A program made the translations under genes and the position numbers. A model generated the notes under the pieces. That model was not told the DNA's origin and did no database searches. It saw only the letters and a program-made list of their open reading frames with translations. DNA of 64,000 nt. It comes from Acestrorhynchus altus (taxonomy: Eukaryota > Chordata > Actinopteri > Characiformes > Acestrorhynchidae). Shown here piece by piece: positions 11,530-22,754 of the stretch. The DNA lies in NCBI GenBank assembly GCA_034509495.1, contig CM067522.1, positions 2,971,268 to 3,035,267 of the forward strand, in the 5' to 3' direction. The number at the start of each line of letters is the position of its first letter. Position 1 is the stretch's first letter.

Positions 11530-11792
11530 TTTGTCAAAAGTGCCAGTTACCCATCCCTGTTACTCTCGGCCGATCACATACGACGCTGACAACGCTGTGC
11601 TCAAGCGCGTGCCTCCTCCGATATACATGAAGTCAGGGGAGAAAGTGCCATCTACCCACCCACAGAGAGCACGGCCAATTTTGCTCTCTCAGACTCCGGC
11701 AGCTGAAGGTAAGCATCACGATCCAGGATTTAATCCCGCAATTCTTGGATCATAGTGCAAGTGCATTAGACCAGTGAGCCACTTAGAGCTCC
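11530..11792 (-). mobile_element. tRNA-derived SINE, copy 1 (shortened)
   Basis: Read on the minus strand, the element starts near 11792 with an A-box-like 'gtggctcactggtc' and continues to a decayed B box 'gggattaaatcct'. A body follows that is shared with the copies at 20131-20520 and 52708-53145 (for example 'gtgggtagatggcac' and 'aaaattggcc'). The middle of the body is missing relative to the other two copies. It was once transcribed by RNA polymerase III and moved by a LINE. The small + strand ORF over it is meaningless. Confidence 0.75.
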
Positions 11793-13109
11793 AGATCCCT
11801 CTTCTTTAAATTAAACAAGACACCCACTCATCTACTTTTAGGACTTCAGCTCAGATGTGCAGAAAAATGGAAAATTCTAAAGGATTCACACTGAAGACGT
11901 GTGTGTGTGTGTGTGTTTGTGTGCTCAGGTGGGTGGTGATAGCAGCATCAGGATGGTCTGGATGAAGGCAGGTGTTTCCATGCTGTGCGTCTGGCCAGAC
12001 ACTCCTTTCACACTGGCCTAGTATCCGCAATCCTTTATCCAGTCCCCCGCAAAACAGGATAAAATCTGATTTCAGATCAGCATAGAAGGCTGAATCGCGC
12101 CAATCCCCGGTGGACTCTTCCAGACGCAGACTGAGGCTCAGGTGGAGGTTGGGCATGGATTGATTTCGCTCCTCAGAGGGGAAATGAAGGATGAAGGGGG
12201 GGGTGATCAGTGTGAATAGGGGGCCGGCTGGGCTAATGAAATGGGACCAGACTCTAATTGGGGCAGGACTCGCATAAGTGCCAGTTGTGTCTAGCTGATC
12301 TCCCAGACCCCCTTTTTGTGGTCTTTTAAGACTTTACAGGATCCTCTTCCCAACACTTTCTCATTCCAAGTGTAGTCGATTGGATAATCAGAGATCTGGA
12401 TGACTGCTGCCTCTGTTTTTAGCCATGCAGGCAAATGTAACACAGTGTGATCCGCTGATCAAGTACACTGGTCATACAGTGCCAGCTCTCATCTAACCAT
12501 CAGCTTTACAGTGCATTTATGGTTGCAATTAGAGGCAAACTGTGAAAGAAGAGAAAGAACCATGCTATTCCCATGCTGCTTTCACTTCCCCAGTTGTATT
12601 ATATATGGCTTGTGCGTAGTTCAAGGCATCTGTTCACAAACCCAACTGAGCTTTCTCCCATCTCGAACCCAAAGAGAGGTTAACGTTCCTCATTGTCCAG
12701 CCATCCCATATAAGGGTTCCCCAAGGCTACCCACTCGGGCCACTGAGGATTTATCAGGCCGAGTTTTCCAGCTGAAGCTTTGAAGTGCTGTTCCGTTTCA
12801 TCTCCCAGAACCTTGCATTAAGTACGTGCCATGTTTATTACCCAGATATTTTTAGAACGGGGGTTGGTGCCGAGGCGCATTCAGCTCCTGAAGCAGCTTG
12901 ATTTCACTTTATAATAGCGTTGTGTGCCTCCGCTCGGCACGAACGCATGGTCAGATGACCTTTCTAAATAGGCTGACCTCTTAGGCTTCTTGTATTGCAT
13001 ATGTTTGCAGTGCAATCCAAAGAGCAAACAACTGTCTCGTGCGGTCTTATGCAGATTGTAATTATGCCTGATAATGCAACAGGATTTGCAAAGCTCAAGT
13101 GTGTATAGT
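11793..13109. other. non-coding stretch, possibly with conserved patches
   Basis: A short (GT)n run lies at 11899-11916. The interval at about 12800-12990 is free of recognised repeats and comparatively CpG-bearing, and could be a conserved non-coding element. No exon is supported. Confidence 0.4.
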
Positions 13110-13525
13110 GCTGTAAAAAAGTGCCTGCTCCTTTCATGATAGGGAGGGGTGGAATATATTTGGTAGCAAGTGAATAGTCAGGGCTTGATGTGTGTGGATG
13201 CAGAAAAATATGGGCATAAGAAGACGCTTTGACTGGGGCCAAAATTTGATTGCTACATTAACCGCAAAACATCAGGCAGATCTTGTGGTGTGTTCCCAGG
13301 ATGCAGTGGTCAGTATCTACTAAAATGTGACCTCTTAGATCAATGGACTGTGACGTACTAGACAGAGAAGTCTGATCCAGGAGGTTCTGCTGTAACACCT
13401 TGGCGTCGGATACCACAGGACACCTTCAGAGGTGTTGAGTCCTTGCAGTTCTGGCAGTAGGAGGGGAACTTCACAATATTATATGTGGTTTTAATGATAT
13501 GACTGATCAGTATATGATGTATACT
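13110..13525 (+). mobile_element. internally deleted Tc1-type element (family D)
   Basis: The left part contains 'ggaatatatttggtagcaag' and 'tcttgtggtgtgttcccagg' followed by 'atgcagtggtcagtatctac', the N-terminal region of a fish Tc1 transposase gene. The right part contains 'cggataccacaggacacctt' and 'cagaggtgttgagtccttgc' followed by 'atgatatgactgatcagtat', the C terminus and terminal repeat. The whole catalytic centre is absent, so this is a MITE-like deletion derivative. Another fragment of the family is at 63195-63310. Confidence 0.7.
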
Positions 13526-15543
13526 CCAACACACCAGGCCGGAAAGGGTCACAGAACCACCTCTCTATCAACGTTCTGTCCATCTGTTCTTACAGCAAGA
13601 TCTAACAGCAAAAAAGCAAACCTGAATGGCAGCAAACACACACCAAATGAATGTAGTGAACGTTTCGGAAAGGAGGATGGGCTTCAATTGCTGACATGAA
13701 ACCTGACATGAAGTTGAAGAAAATGTCGTTGCTGCTAAAAAAAAAAAAAAAAATATGCAACACATTTTTCATTTTCACCTTTTCACACAGGTGTGTGTTG
13801 GATCATATGCTGTGTTTACTGTGATACATATGTAACAGTGGAGAAAATCTGGAAAAAGCTGTACACTTTTTCATAGAACTGTACACTATAGAGGCAGTGT
13901 TTCTCTAAGGTTACGAGTCGTTTGACCACCCAGAAATGTCCAGGTAAGGTTGGCTTTGGGTTCAAAAAGCAGTTATTGGTGAAGGGCTTGAGCAGTGGGC
14001 ACCACCATTCCTATTGGAGAGCCACGTTTCTGCAGATTTTACCCAAATGAAACCAATATTTTGCATTTTGCAGCATATGCAGGAGGCATGGCATGACCAA
14101 GGTCCTTATAGGAAAGTCTGTTCACTCAATGGCCATCTTTGCAATGCCGTGTAGCAGTTAATTCCAGTCACACAATACCAGGCTTCAATCTGGTCTTGAA
14201 TAGGGTGAAACCAAAATAACTGAAACTGAAATGAACAAATGACTGTTTCATAATCATATTGTATATCACAGATAAAATCAATCCAACGCCTCATGAACAG
14301 TTTGCAACATTTGGGTCAAATAACACACAAGAAACCAGATTTTTCTGGCTACTACGCTTGTGCAGATCTCCACAGTGAAGGAGGCTTTCCACACTCAATG
14401 AAACCAGTAAGCTGATTGTCTCTTTTTGATGAAGGGTGAGAAGTTGTCCATAAAGAGATACCATATTGAACTTTGAGAACTAGTGACTGATCTCCTCATA
14501 GAACAGCTCTATTATCACCCACTGTTTGTGTTCTGTGAAAATTACTTGCTCTTTTCAAACATGGGCTCACATTACCTGGATATACCTGATACAAATAATA
14601 CCATTAGTGTTCCTCTGGAACACCAGAAATACAGCACTTTTTAGTAATGTCCAGAAAGGTTCTGGGTTTCCAACACCAAGGTTTGTGACCACTAGGTTAG
14701 AGGATGGCATGTCCAGCAACCAGACACCAGCAAGGTGGAGCTACTAGCCCAGAAGTTTGTGAAATTATTTAAAAATATTTTAAAGAAAGATAGAGGCTCA
14801 AGAGCAGGCCAGTGGTTCTTCACACACTTCATATGAATTACTCTATTTTGAACCTTCTCCAGCATCCTGAAATTGTGATGTTTATTAGCTGATAGTGAGG
14901 AGCCCTTCATTCTTCTGCTGGTTTTTTATAATAAAAGTTGAAAAATTTCATAAAAGAGGTTTTCCTGCTTAATCCATTAAGAAGTATGTCTTGAGTATCT
15001 TCTCGTAAACAAATGTTCCATTGATGCTACCCATTTCTAATGCTTAAAAAAGTGTTTTGTTTTTCACAAACTGTCATCATATCTCAACTGTTTCCACTGT
15101 GGACTCACCGATATAGCTTCTGGTTTGAATCTGTCACTAGAAAACCTCCATAATAAGTGAAAAAGTCACTGTAATATTCTCACCTGCCCCACTCCGAACT
15201 TCAGAGGCGAGACGTCTTTGTCGTTGGTCTTTTTTGTTTTTCTCTGGCTGGTTGAGCTGAGCTTATTTTTAGGTTTCTGCAGCCTCTTTATAAACCAAAT
15301 AATTTAACGGCAGGGCTGTTGGGGATTCAGACAGTAATGTCATTTGAAATTTGTCTTATGTAACACTGTCTAATAAATGCATTTGTTGTCGAGGTAAAAA
15401 CAGCAGGATAGGGAATGCCGCCATTGCTCAAGAAAAGAGTTTGAAGAGAATTTGGGCTACAGTCATAATTTTATCAGATGGTGATCAGATTTAGACAAAA
15501 TCTACTCTGTTTACTCCAGTTCAGAATTTCCTTAGGCTTCGAA
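13526..15543. other. non-coding stretch, no gene seen
   Basis: Contains an A-run at 13738-13753 and otherwise unremarkable AT-rich sequence. ORFs are short, and I see no exon with a plausible product. Confidence 0.5.
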
Positions 15544-15562
15544 GGGGGGGGGGGGGGGGGGG
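15544..15562. repeat. poly-G run of 19
   Basis: Nineteen consecutive G residues on the + strand, directly upstream of the next tandem repeat. Such a run could form a G-quadruplex and is prone to length change and sequencing error. Confidence 0.9.
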
Positions 15563-15780
15563 CATTTGATGGACCGTAGTCAGATTTGGACAGACGTTTG
15601 ATGGACTGTATTCAGGTTTAAACAAAATTTCAGATGAACTGTTGTCAGGTTTGGACAGACGTATGATGGACTGCGGTCAGGTTTGGACAGACGTATGATG
15701 GACTGTGGTTAGGTTTGGGGAAATCTTTGATGGACAGAAATCAGGATTAGCCATAGTTTTGTCTGACTGCAATCAAGCTT
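15563..15780. repeat. degenerate ~32-bp minisatellite
   Basis: About six imperfect copies of a unit built from 'tttgatggactgtggtcagg' followed by 'tttggacagacg'. The two copies around 15650-15715 are nearly identical, and those at the flanks are more decayed. Confidence 0.8.
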
Positions 15781-17111
15781 GAACAGTAAGTCTACACTTG
15801 GGTTGATTCATAATTTCAGGCCCTATTGAAGCTCTACTCTAGAATGAATCTCTACTGCACCACAGCATAGCAAGAGCTGTGTCAGAGCCCTGCTCCAGAT
15901 AAATAAATGATCAGCCAGAAACAAACATCAAAGGCTGTGTACTATGCCATGCTTCAAAGGGAATATGGGCCCTTGCCTACCATCCTATTGAGAATAGCTT
16001 GTATGGTTATGGTGACCTGCCGTTCCAGTGGGAGCAAATATTTCTAATCTTTTACCACCAGTTCCGAAATTCATATCTCTCTCTATCTCTCATACTTGCT
16101 TTCCTTTCCCTCCTCTACAATATTTCTTCACATCTACAGCCGGCTGGTCCAAATGGCCTGAGATGAAAGGTTTCCACTGGATTTTAAGTGCCTTTTTTTT
16201 AAACAGTTCCCTGCCATGTTGCTGGGATCTGCCATAAGTCTTTGAGAGTGGTCTGCAAATTCTGGCTTGTTAATAACATTTCTTCTTTCTTTCTCCCTCT
16301 TACCTCTTTCCTCTTGCAGCTCACACTCTCCCCCAGTGGGCATCTCTCACTTCCTGTCTGTCGGTAGCAGGGAATGTGCTTTCTCTAACCTGCTCCACTA
16401 CCCACTAGGTGTGTATGAAAGTGAACTTTGCGTGAACCAAAACTCCAGTCTGCAGTCTTTTTTTTAAACTTTGATTTCTTTTGAAACTGTCATTCCCATC
16501 ATCTTCTCACTGCTGGGTATGGGAACAAGCTGGGAAGTGCTGATCTGTGCTGAGCATGGTCAATGAGAGCAGCATGCCTGTCCTGTGCCGTGGTCAAGTA
16601 CAGTGTCTGTCTGGGTTGGTACGAGCAGAGGGAACCATTCGAGAGTCCAATCATCTGTGTGAGTGGCTGGTCATTTGCGATTGTGAAGGAAGAGTTTGAG
16701 AAGTGTTTGGTGCCCAAGGTTTGTTGGCCCTTCTGAGGGTATCTAAGTAGCTTATGTAATATAGAGTCCACGACCACATGAAATTGCTACTAATTTCCGT
16801 GGGCTTAGTTGGTCCAAGCCTTTTGTTTCCTCTCTTGAACTAAAGAAGCAAACCTCAGACACCAAACATGGCTTGACTGATCAAGTACGTTTGATTGTTG
16901 GTGTTGTTTGAAGATGCAAGTTGTAACATTGTACCATGCATCCCATATTGCTTTCTTTCTGTCCGGAGCATGCAAAGCATGGTGTCTTCTCTTGGCAGAC
17001 GACTCAAGTAGTCTGTGTTGGTGTCGGTGCCGTGAGTTTGGTCCTAAGCAATTGTGTCTTTTGACCCGGCTCCCTCTGTCTGTCTCCCTGCCCATCCCGT
17101 TTTGTAAGCAG
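15781..17111. other. presumed 5' intron or upstream DNA of arvcf
   Basis: No coding exon. A pyrimidine tract with 'cctcttgcag' at about 16311-16320 resembles an acceptor, but no product can be supported. The last 60 bases are pyrimidine-rich ('ctccctctgtctgtctccct') and end in 'ttttgtaagcag', the acceptor of the arvcf exon. A CpG-island-type promoter was not seen here, so transcription presumably starts farther upstream. Confidence 0.5.
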
Positions 17112-17151
17112 TGTAAACAAAAAAAAGAGTTCAAGCCTCAGTGGTGTGGCC
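17112..17151 (+). other. arvcf: 5'-UTR part of the arvcf first coding exon
   Basis: The 40 bases between the acceptor AG (17110-17111) and the start codon have no upstream ATG in them. That an acceptor precedes the start codon implies at least one non-coding exon further 5', which I could not locate. Confidence 0.6.
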
Positions 17152-17331
17152 ATGGAGGAGTACGACGTCCGTTCGGCTGCCAGCATCCTGGCCTCGGTCA
17201 AAGAGCAGGAGGCTCGTTTTGAGCGCCTGACGCGAGCCCTGGAAGAGGAGCGGCGCAATGTCTCGCTGCAGCTGGAGCGTGCCAACCTGCCCTGTGGTGA
17301 CCGGCTACCGTGGCAACAGGTGGTGATGCAG
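17152..17331 (+). CDS. arvcf: arvcf first coding exon, N-terminal coiled coil of ARVCF catenin
   Basis: This exon encodes exactly 60 residues beginning Met-Glu-Glu-Tyr-Asp-Val-Arg, then SAASILASVKEQEARFERL, a stretch diagnostic of the p120/delta-catenin subfamily and closest to vertebrate ARVCF (p120 itself differs at several of these positions). Residues about 9-46 form the coiled coil with heptad hydrophobics (Ile, Leu, Val, Phe, Leu). The exon then ends with Leu-Pro-Trp-Gln-Gln-Val-Val-Met-Gln, like the mammalian protein. The start has a good Kozak context (gccATGg). The donor is CAG|GTAAGC and the exon ends in phase 0. ARVCF binds the juxtamembrane tail of classical cadherins through armadillo repeats, stabilising adherens junctions, and also acts in the nucleus and on Rho-family GTPases. 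The remaining exons, including all armadillo repeats, are not in the window. The a/b teleost paralogue cannot be decided. Confidence 0.93.
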
Positions 17332-18059
17332 GTAAGCCAGGCTTGTCGCATGCAGCTGGCCTGCTGGACTCATCCCCCTGCTGCCCCACTCATAATACCT
17401 CATCATCTTGGGTCAGCAATAAGAGTTTCATTTCATGTCTATTGTGTGCATGAGTCATGCTGTGCCCTTGGGTAGCAGAATGAATGGAGGTCAGTGGCGG
17501 TCAGGGGCGCAATCAAAGCCATCAAAGTTTAGAGAGCCTGGCCAATTTCTGTTCCTCCCATTATACAAATAACAGGACTGCAAATTGCAAAAGGGTACAT
17601 GTTTAATGATTGCAAGTGAGTGGAGTTAAATGGCTAATTGTGATTTCTGTTCTGTGGGACTTTTTGGGGAGCGCCCCCTAGTGTCTAATCAACCCAAAAG
17701 GCAATGGCATTTCTCTTCACTTAATACTCCATTGGATTTCTCAGCTTAATCCTTTGTTACCTTTATATTAGCCAGGTTTAGCTGAGTCACACCAAGAGGT
17801 AGGTTTGCACTGCAGTGCTATTTAATGCCCCTGTCTCTTGACCTGCCCTTTCATGATGGATGGCAGAGTAAGTAAGTGCTGCAAGTTTGTTTTTCCCTTA
17901 TAATTGCAACTGCCATCATTGAAAATTGTGGTGGGCTACATGTGATATCACGTGAGGTCAAATACAAGAGACCTTGAGAGACCTTGATACCCAATGCTGA
18001 ACATATTACACTTTATCACACAAGACACAATATAATTATAAGCCTTAAATGAGTTAAAT
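17332..18059 (+). other. start of arvcf first coding intron, no other gene seen
   Basis: Begins with the GTAAGC donor. No second arvcf exon follows within the window. The expected next exon would carry the acidic and Thr-rich segment, such as VEEDP and the DGTTRRTET block, and I could not find it. A few hundred bases of unique-looking sequence are present. Confidence 0.6.
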
Positions 18060-18645
18060 ACTCTTGCAAGAGATTGTCTTCAGTCTTGGTTTGAGGACAG
18101 TAAGTGACTCAGCTGTTCAGACCCCCAGGGGAAGTTTGTTCCACCACTTAGGTTCAGGACAGAAAAGAGTCTTGATGCTTGTCTTTGATGTGTCTTGAGG
18201 GATGGTGGGTCAATCAAGCTGTGCTTGATGCTCAAAGGGCTCTTCATATGCATCAGGTTTTGACCATTGCCATCAAATATGGAGGGACTGGTCCATTGTT
18301 GGCTTTGTAGGCCAGGATCAGGGTTCTGAATCAAATGTTCTGCTACAGGAAGTCAGTGAAGAGAACACAGCAGAGGAGTTACATGGATCAGTTGAAGGGC
18401 CTGATGGTACGCATATAAAGGCCAGTCAGAAGAGAGTTGCAGTAATCAAGTCTTGAAACGATGAGACTGAACGAGCGACTGACTGGCTTCTGTAAAGAAG
18501 GTTTGAAATCTCTGGATGTTGTAAAAGTGAAATCTGCATCACCAAGTCAAGTTTGTGAGTTCTGAAAGGAACCGGTTCCACGGAGCACTGGTTCCAGCAG
18601 TTCAGTCTTGCTGGAGTTGAGTTTCAGGTGATGGGTTGCCGTCCA
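18060..18645. repeat. dispersed fish repeat, probably non-LTR retrotransposon-related
   Basis: The order 'ggccaggatcagggttctga', 'caggaagtcagtgaagagaa', 'cacagcagaggagttacatg', 'agttgcagtaatcaagtctt' and 'gatgagactgaacgagcgac' matches a repeat I have seen in many teleost genomes next to LINE 3' ends. Coding content is not evident. The class assignment is tentative. Confidence 0.45.
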
Positions 18646-18689
18646 TAACACGGAGCAATGAAAAGAAGAGTTAACAGCCCCCACGTTCA

Positions 18690-18886
18690 TAATTTCAGGC
18701 CCAAAAATAATTTCAGACTCCACTCAGAGTATACACACCTTCCATCAGGTAGACTCTTTAGGGTCCCCCGGTGTGGGCTCAATCATTTTAAGAACTCTTT
18801 CATTCTTTTGTTCCCGTGTCCATTAAAGCAGTTACTGCTGTCTCCAAAAGGAATTTCTTTTGGGACAATAAAATCTAATCTAATCT
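18690..18886 (+). pseudogene. LINE 3' end (CR1/L2/Rex1 type)
   Basis: One + strand frame reads His-Leu-Pro-Ser-Gly-Arg-Leu-Phe-Arg-Val-Pro-Arg, then Phe-Ile-Leu-Leu-Phe-Pro. This resembles the last residues of fish CR1/L2/Rex1-type ORF2 (commonly PSGRRFRVP..., followed by a F-x-P-x-A-I-x-L-L-N block). It is followed by 'ggacaataaaatctaatcta', the typical 3' tail with a short terminal repeat. It is a 5'-truncated, dead copy inside the arvcf intron. Confidence 0.7.
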
Positions 18887-19394
18887 GTATCACTCCTTAC
18901 ACTTCCTATAGTGTATCACAGTTTATCACACAAACATCACCTCCATGTCCTCCTTTTTCCACAACCATTCCAGCCTTAAAGTGAATGAGTGTCACTAGTT
19001 TATTGCTTTGTCGTTTCTACAGGAGTTGTCTTGGTCTTACCCATCGGTCCTGATTTAGTTTTTCATCCCCATCACTCTAAACCCACCTTCTTAGTGGGAT
19101 TCACCACACAACCCTCCAGTCTAGATTTCATTCTCCTCGAAATGTCAGTAATTACCAAGCTCCACTCACTTCCACCTTGAAGCCTGTTTGACGCAAGTGG
19201 GAGCAAAGCTACATCCACCTATTAAGCGTTAACTGTTGCAGTGCAGGGCCACAAGTGGGCTCTGAAAATGGAATTTACTGTTGTCCACTTATTCTTGTTC
19301 AACCGTTCTGGAGCAATTCAATTTTCAACCCTGATCTGTTTCTCAACTATAAAGCAATAAATTAACAATGGGTTTTGGTATCTGTTAACCATTT
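18887..19394. other. intronic stretch, no gene seen
   Basis: Short ORFs only, with no recognised repeat or exon. Confidence 0.5.
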
Positions 19395-19700
19395 AACAGG
19401 TTTACCAGCTCAGGTCAGAACTTTGACAGGCCACTCCAGAACCGTTCAGAGGTAGGTGTGCACTTGTTTTGCTGCTAAACCCAATTACGCTTGAGCGTCA
19501 GATCATCGATGAACTGCCGAAGCCAGGCCGTAAGCAGCACAGCATCCCCACACAGTCACACTACCATCACCATGTTTTACGGTCGGCATGATGCTCTTTT
19601 TGTGGAATGCTATATACTGTTTATAGCTATATATGATCGGTTTTCCAAATGTAACGGGACTCCAGAATCTCCATTTTGAGATAAAGGAGAACCTGTGCAC
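19395..19700 (-). pseudogene. Tc1-like transposon relic, minus strand
   Basis: 'caggtcagaactttgacagg' with 'ccactccagaaccgttcaga' and 'gcagcacagcatccccacac', 'accatcaccatgttttacgg' and 'gatgctctttttgtggaatg' is the minus-strand image of a Tc1-type transposase gene. The His/Met/Gly-rich block corresponds to the M-V-M-V-W-G region. It is decayed and truncated. Confidence 0.6.
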
Positions 19701-19887
19701 CTTTTGTTTTTCCGTTAAATATAAGCCTTAAGGGAAGATTTGACACTTGACACGGCAACACTGTGGGGAACTCAGATTTAATGGTCTGGTTGTGTTTCAT
19801 TGTATTCTAGATATTTAGAGTTTGCTTTAGAGTCACAACAATCAGCTTTTGAGGATCAGCACAGCATTCACACTTTTCTGCATACAG

Positions 19888-19888
<1 letters not shown>

Positions 19889-19928
<40 letters not shown>
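19889..19928. repeat. (TG)n microsatellite, 20 units
   Basis: Uninterrupted TG run. Confidence 0.95.
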
Positions 19929-19931
<3 letters not shown>

Positions 19932-20130
19932 CTGTGAAATGCTTAGCTGCACGAAATGCAGACTCATTGTTAGTTGGAGTCATTGTGGTGTTTAATTTGT
20001 GTAATATCCCACCTGTGGGAGCGACTCCTGAGGGTTGAGGTGAGGTTTTGTTTCCCAAAAATCTTTGAAGGTAATTGACAATTGAGGAACTTTATGCAAA
20101 ACTTAACGATTTTAAAGGTGTTTAAAGGAC

Positions 20131-20520
20131 TTTCTTTTTTCTTTTTTTTTTTTTTTACCCAATTTTCTCCTGCAAATGTATACATGCCAATTCCCAAATC
20201 CCATTATCCCTCTCCCTCAGTACATGTAATGCTCCCAACACTAGGCTAAGGATAAGACGAGCATGTGCTTCCTCCTATACATATGGTGCCAGCCTATGAC
20301 CTCTATTCCAACTGCTGTCATTTGCATCCTAGCTGGAGAGCCAAAACGTTGCAATGGCTGACAGACGCCTGTGCTGAACAGCATCACAAGTCTGATGTAG
20401 AGAGAGAGTGCCTTCTACCATCCAAACAGAGGGAGAGCAGACTAATGGCAAGCAGCTTTACCTGGGATTCGAACTCACAATCCTCAGATCATAGTGGTAG
20501 TGCTTTAAACTGCTGATATA
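20131..20520 (-). mobile_element. tRNA-derived SINE, copy 2 (near full length)
   Basis: On the minus strand the element begins near 20520. It carries an A-box region ('cagcagtttaaagc'), a B box 'gagttcgaatccc' at 20464-20477, then a long unique body ending 'gcaggagaaaattgggt' and an A-rich tail (the T run at 20134-20156 on the + strand). The A tail marks LINE-mediated retrotransposition. It shares its body with the copies at 11530-11792 and 52708-53145. I cannot name the family or its LINE partner. Confidence 0.85.
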
Positions 20521-20524
20521 GGAG

Positions 20525-21944
20525 GGTAATACATTTTATGGTAAAAGGGTATGGTTTGATGGAGTTAGAAATAAATTGCCAGTTATAGAAGTGTATTTGG
20601 TTAATTGATTTGTTCTGTAAGCAACAGGGCCATTACAGTCACACAGGGAGTTCCGTTTAAAGCTGTATTTTGCTTTCACGTAGGTTGTCTGTGATATTAA
20701 ATGAATGTGCTGCACTGCTTGAGCAATTAAAATGCATTATTGTAAAAAGTATTTGTTCAAACATTCGTTTATCTTTATATTCATTATTCTTATCCTAACA
20801 GCTCCTTTTAAGAAATGTGAGGGACATTGTGTTTAATCTGATCTACATGAATGTTAGTCTCAGTACATCCAGAAGCTTTCTGTATGTGTTCTGAATGACT
20901 ATACATCTACATTTACGTCCAACTGGCTGCCACTTCCTTCCTTTTGGTGTAGCTAGATTTGCTGCATGTAATGCATGGCCAATTTAAAACTAATAAAACA
21001 GGAAATTGAGCGTCAATTAAAGTCCCATTGGTGGAAGCGTGGTTGGTGTCACTGCTCAGACATTTATGATCTTTCTTTATACTCTTATTTGTGTATAGGC
21101 TTGTGGCACCCTGGCTTACTCGTAAAAACCAGCGGTTGATTTACTGCATCGTGCCTAACTCGACAGTTCAGGAATTAGCACACATACCTCAGATATGGCC
21201 ACTGAACGTAATGACACTTGGACACTGAAGGGCCTTGCCATGCTGTGGGGTCAATTTACTGGAACGGACGGCTGGTTGATGCCAAGGCCATATCCTCCAC
21301 CCCAGCTATGTCCCGATCATTTAACATTAAACATGGGTGTAATAAACAGCAGCACAAATGGGTTGTTAAAGGCTGCTGTGAGTTTAGAAGATTTATGTGG
21401 GCCGAGGTGTAGCTCAGTGATCATTTTCCTCGCTGCTTTAACCGTACTCAATCACCAAAGACATGTTCACTGTGGTGGCACTAGGATTGGACCCATAGGA
21501 CGTACACCGTCCCATTTGTATCATTTGCCGAGCCATAACGACTGCTCATATTGACAGTTTGTGAATAAATAAACTAATTTTAATATGTAATAATTAAAAC
21601 AACATTTTCCACGTTGACCAATCAAAATCCCAGCCGATAACCGGAACTGTTCGGTTGAAGCAAGTTTTCTTTTATTTTGTTGTACATCACCCTGCATGTA
21701 TCCCTCCACAATGAATGGGTTTCTAATGTTTTTGGCCAAAACCGAACCCAAAACTGTGGTATAACAGTGTCTAAGTCCTTCACCAGTGTTTTCATAACCA
21801 TTTGATGTAATAACTTTCTGTGAGGGAGCTTTTAGAGGCTCATTACACTCATTAATCAGACATCTTGTTTCCTTCACCACCACTGTGAGCAGTTCTGAGA
21901 GGGGAGGTTTATCTAGAAAATAGGGTTTTAAACCAAACCTACTA
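20525..21944. other. intronic stretch, no gene seen
   Basis: No supported exon. The segment 21600-21940 has the look of an old dispersed repeat ('ccaatcaaaatcccagccga', 'gaatgactccacccagattt'), but I cannot define class or ends. Confidence 0.45.
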
Positions 21945-22570
21945 TGAATGACTCCACCCAGATTTCAACCTGTTAATTATTTAGCGACTTTGAAACATCA
22001 GTGGAATTCCTCTTTAAAGAGTACATCCACCCTTGGCATCGGTGGGTCTCCCACCCTCTTGCATGTTAGGTGGTCAATAACAAGCATCTGGACTCCGGGC
22101 TTAGTGAGGCGCACACACTTTTCTGCTTCTGCAGCGACCAGTCAGTGCACTGGCATTCAGAAGGTTGCTGCCCACCGTTTATCCTGCACCCAGAAGAAAA
22201 ACAACTGCAATGGTGTCATGCCAGACTGTCATGGAGTCACTCAGAATGTTAGCAGGTCATCTTCAAGTTTTGCTTTTGTCTTAACGAATCTGTGTGTGGT
22301 GGACTGTGGTCAGCACCACGTCCAGAAGGCCTGGTATCGTGGTGGAGGATGCAATTTCGGTCATGGCCAGATCAGCTTTGGTCTTTATTACAGGCACAGG
22401 CATTACGTTAATGAGGTCCTGCAAACAGTGGCCTTCCTCGCTCGTCCACATACTGCTGCCATCTCAAGAAGTTGCCTTGAAGACACAGATGCCATTTATT
22501 CTCAAATTAGTTGTTGTCAAGTGATATTCTTAAATGTGGTGGAGCTCCAGGTGTTGTATCATTGTGTGTG
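21945..22570 (+). pseudogene. Tc1/mariner-like transposase relic (family E)
   Basis: Shared in order with the copies at 37980-38575 (+) and 46505-47015 (-): 'ggtggactgtggtcagcacc', 'ggcattacgttaatgaggtc', 'gtccacatactgctgccatc', 'tgccttgaagacacagatgc'. The frame gives R-H-Y-V-N-E-V-L followed by a P-H-T-A-A block, equivalent to the R-Y-I-x-E-V-L-Q and QD-N-A-R-P-H-x-A region around the second catalytic Asp of DD34-type transposases. The Asp itself is lost in this copy by deletion. Confidence 0.65.
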
Positions 22571-22576
22571 GTACAA

Positions 22577-22660
22577 ATAAGATAGGATAGGATAGGATAG
22601 AACTTTATTGATTCCTTGGGAGGGTTCCCTCAGGGAAATTAATAATTAATACCTCAGAAC
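22577..22660 (-). mobile_element. LINE or SINE 3' tail with GATAG-type terminal repeat
   Basis: 'gataggataggatag' followed by 'aactttattgattccttggg' and 'ccctcagggaaatta' is, on the minus strand, the 'aatttccct...caataaagtt' 3' end of CR1/L2-type LINEs and of SINEs that borrow their tail, with a (ctatc)n end. Only the last ~80 bases are present. Confidence 0.7.
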
Positions 22661-22754
22661 AAACATTCATGTGTATTGCGGACATGGACCCCTCATAGGG
22701 CACATGGACAAAGTGAAGTAATTATGGACTTGTGTATATATACATACATATACA

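Noticed and set aside
11531..11755. 74-codon + strand ORF
   Set aside because: It lies wholly in a minus-strand SINE.
16311..16370. Possible small exon after 'cctcttgcag' ending at 'gtagca'
   Set aside because: The acceptor is good but the donor is weak and no product or conserved frame can be named. It could be a non-coding arvcf 5' exon, but nothing supports it.
17004..17389. Minus-strand ORFs opposite the arvcf exon
   Set aside because: They are shadows of the GC-rich coding exon on the + strand.
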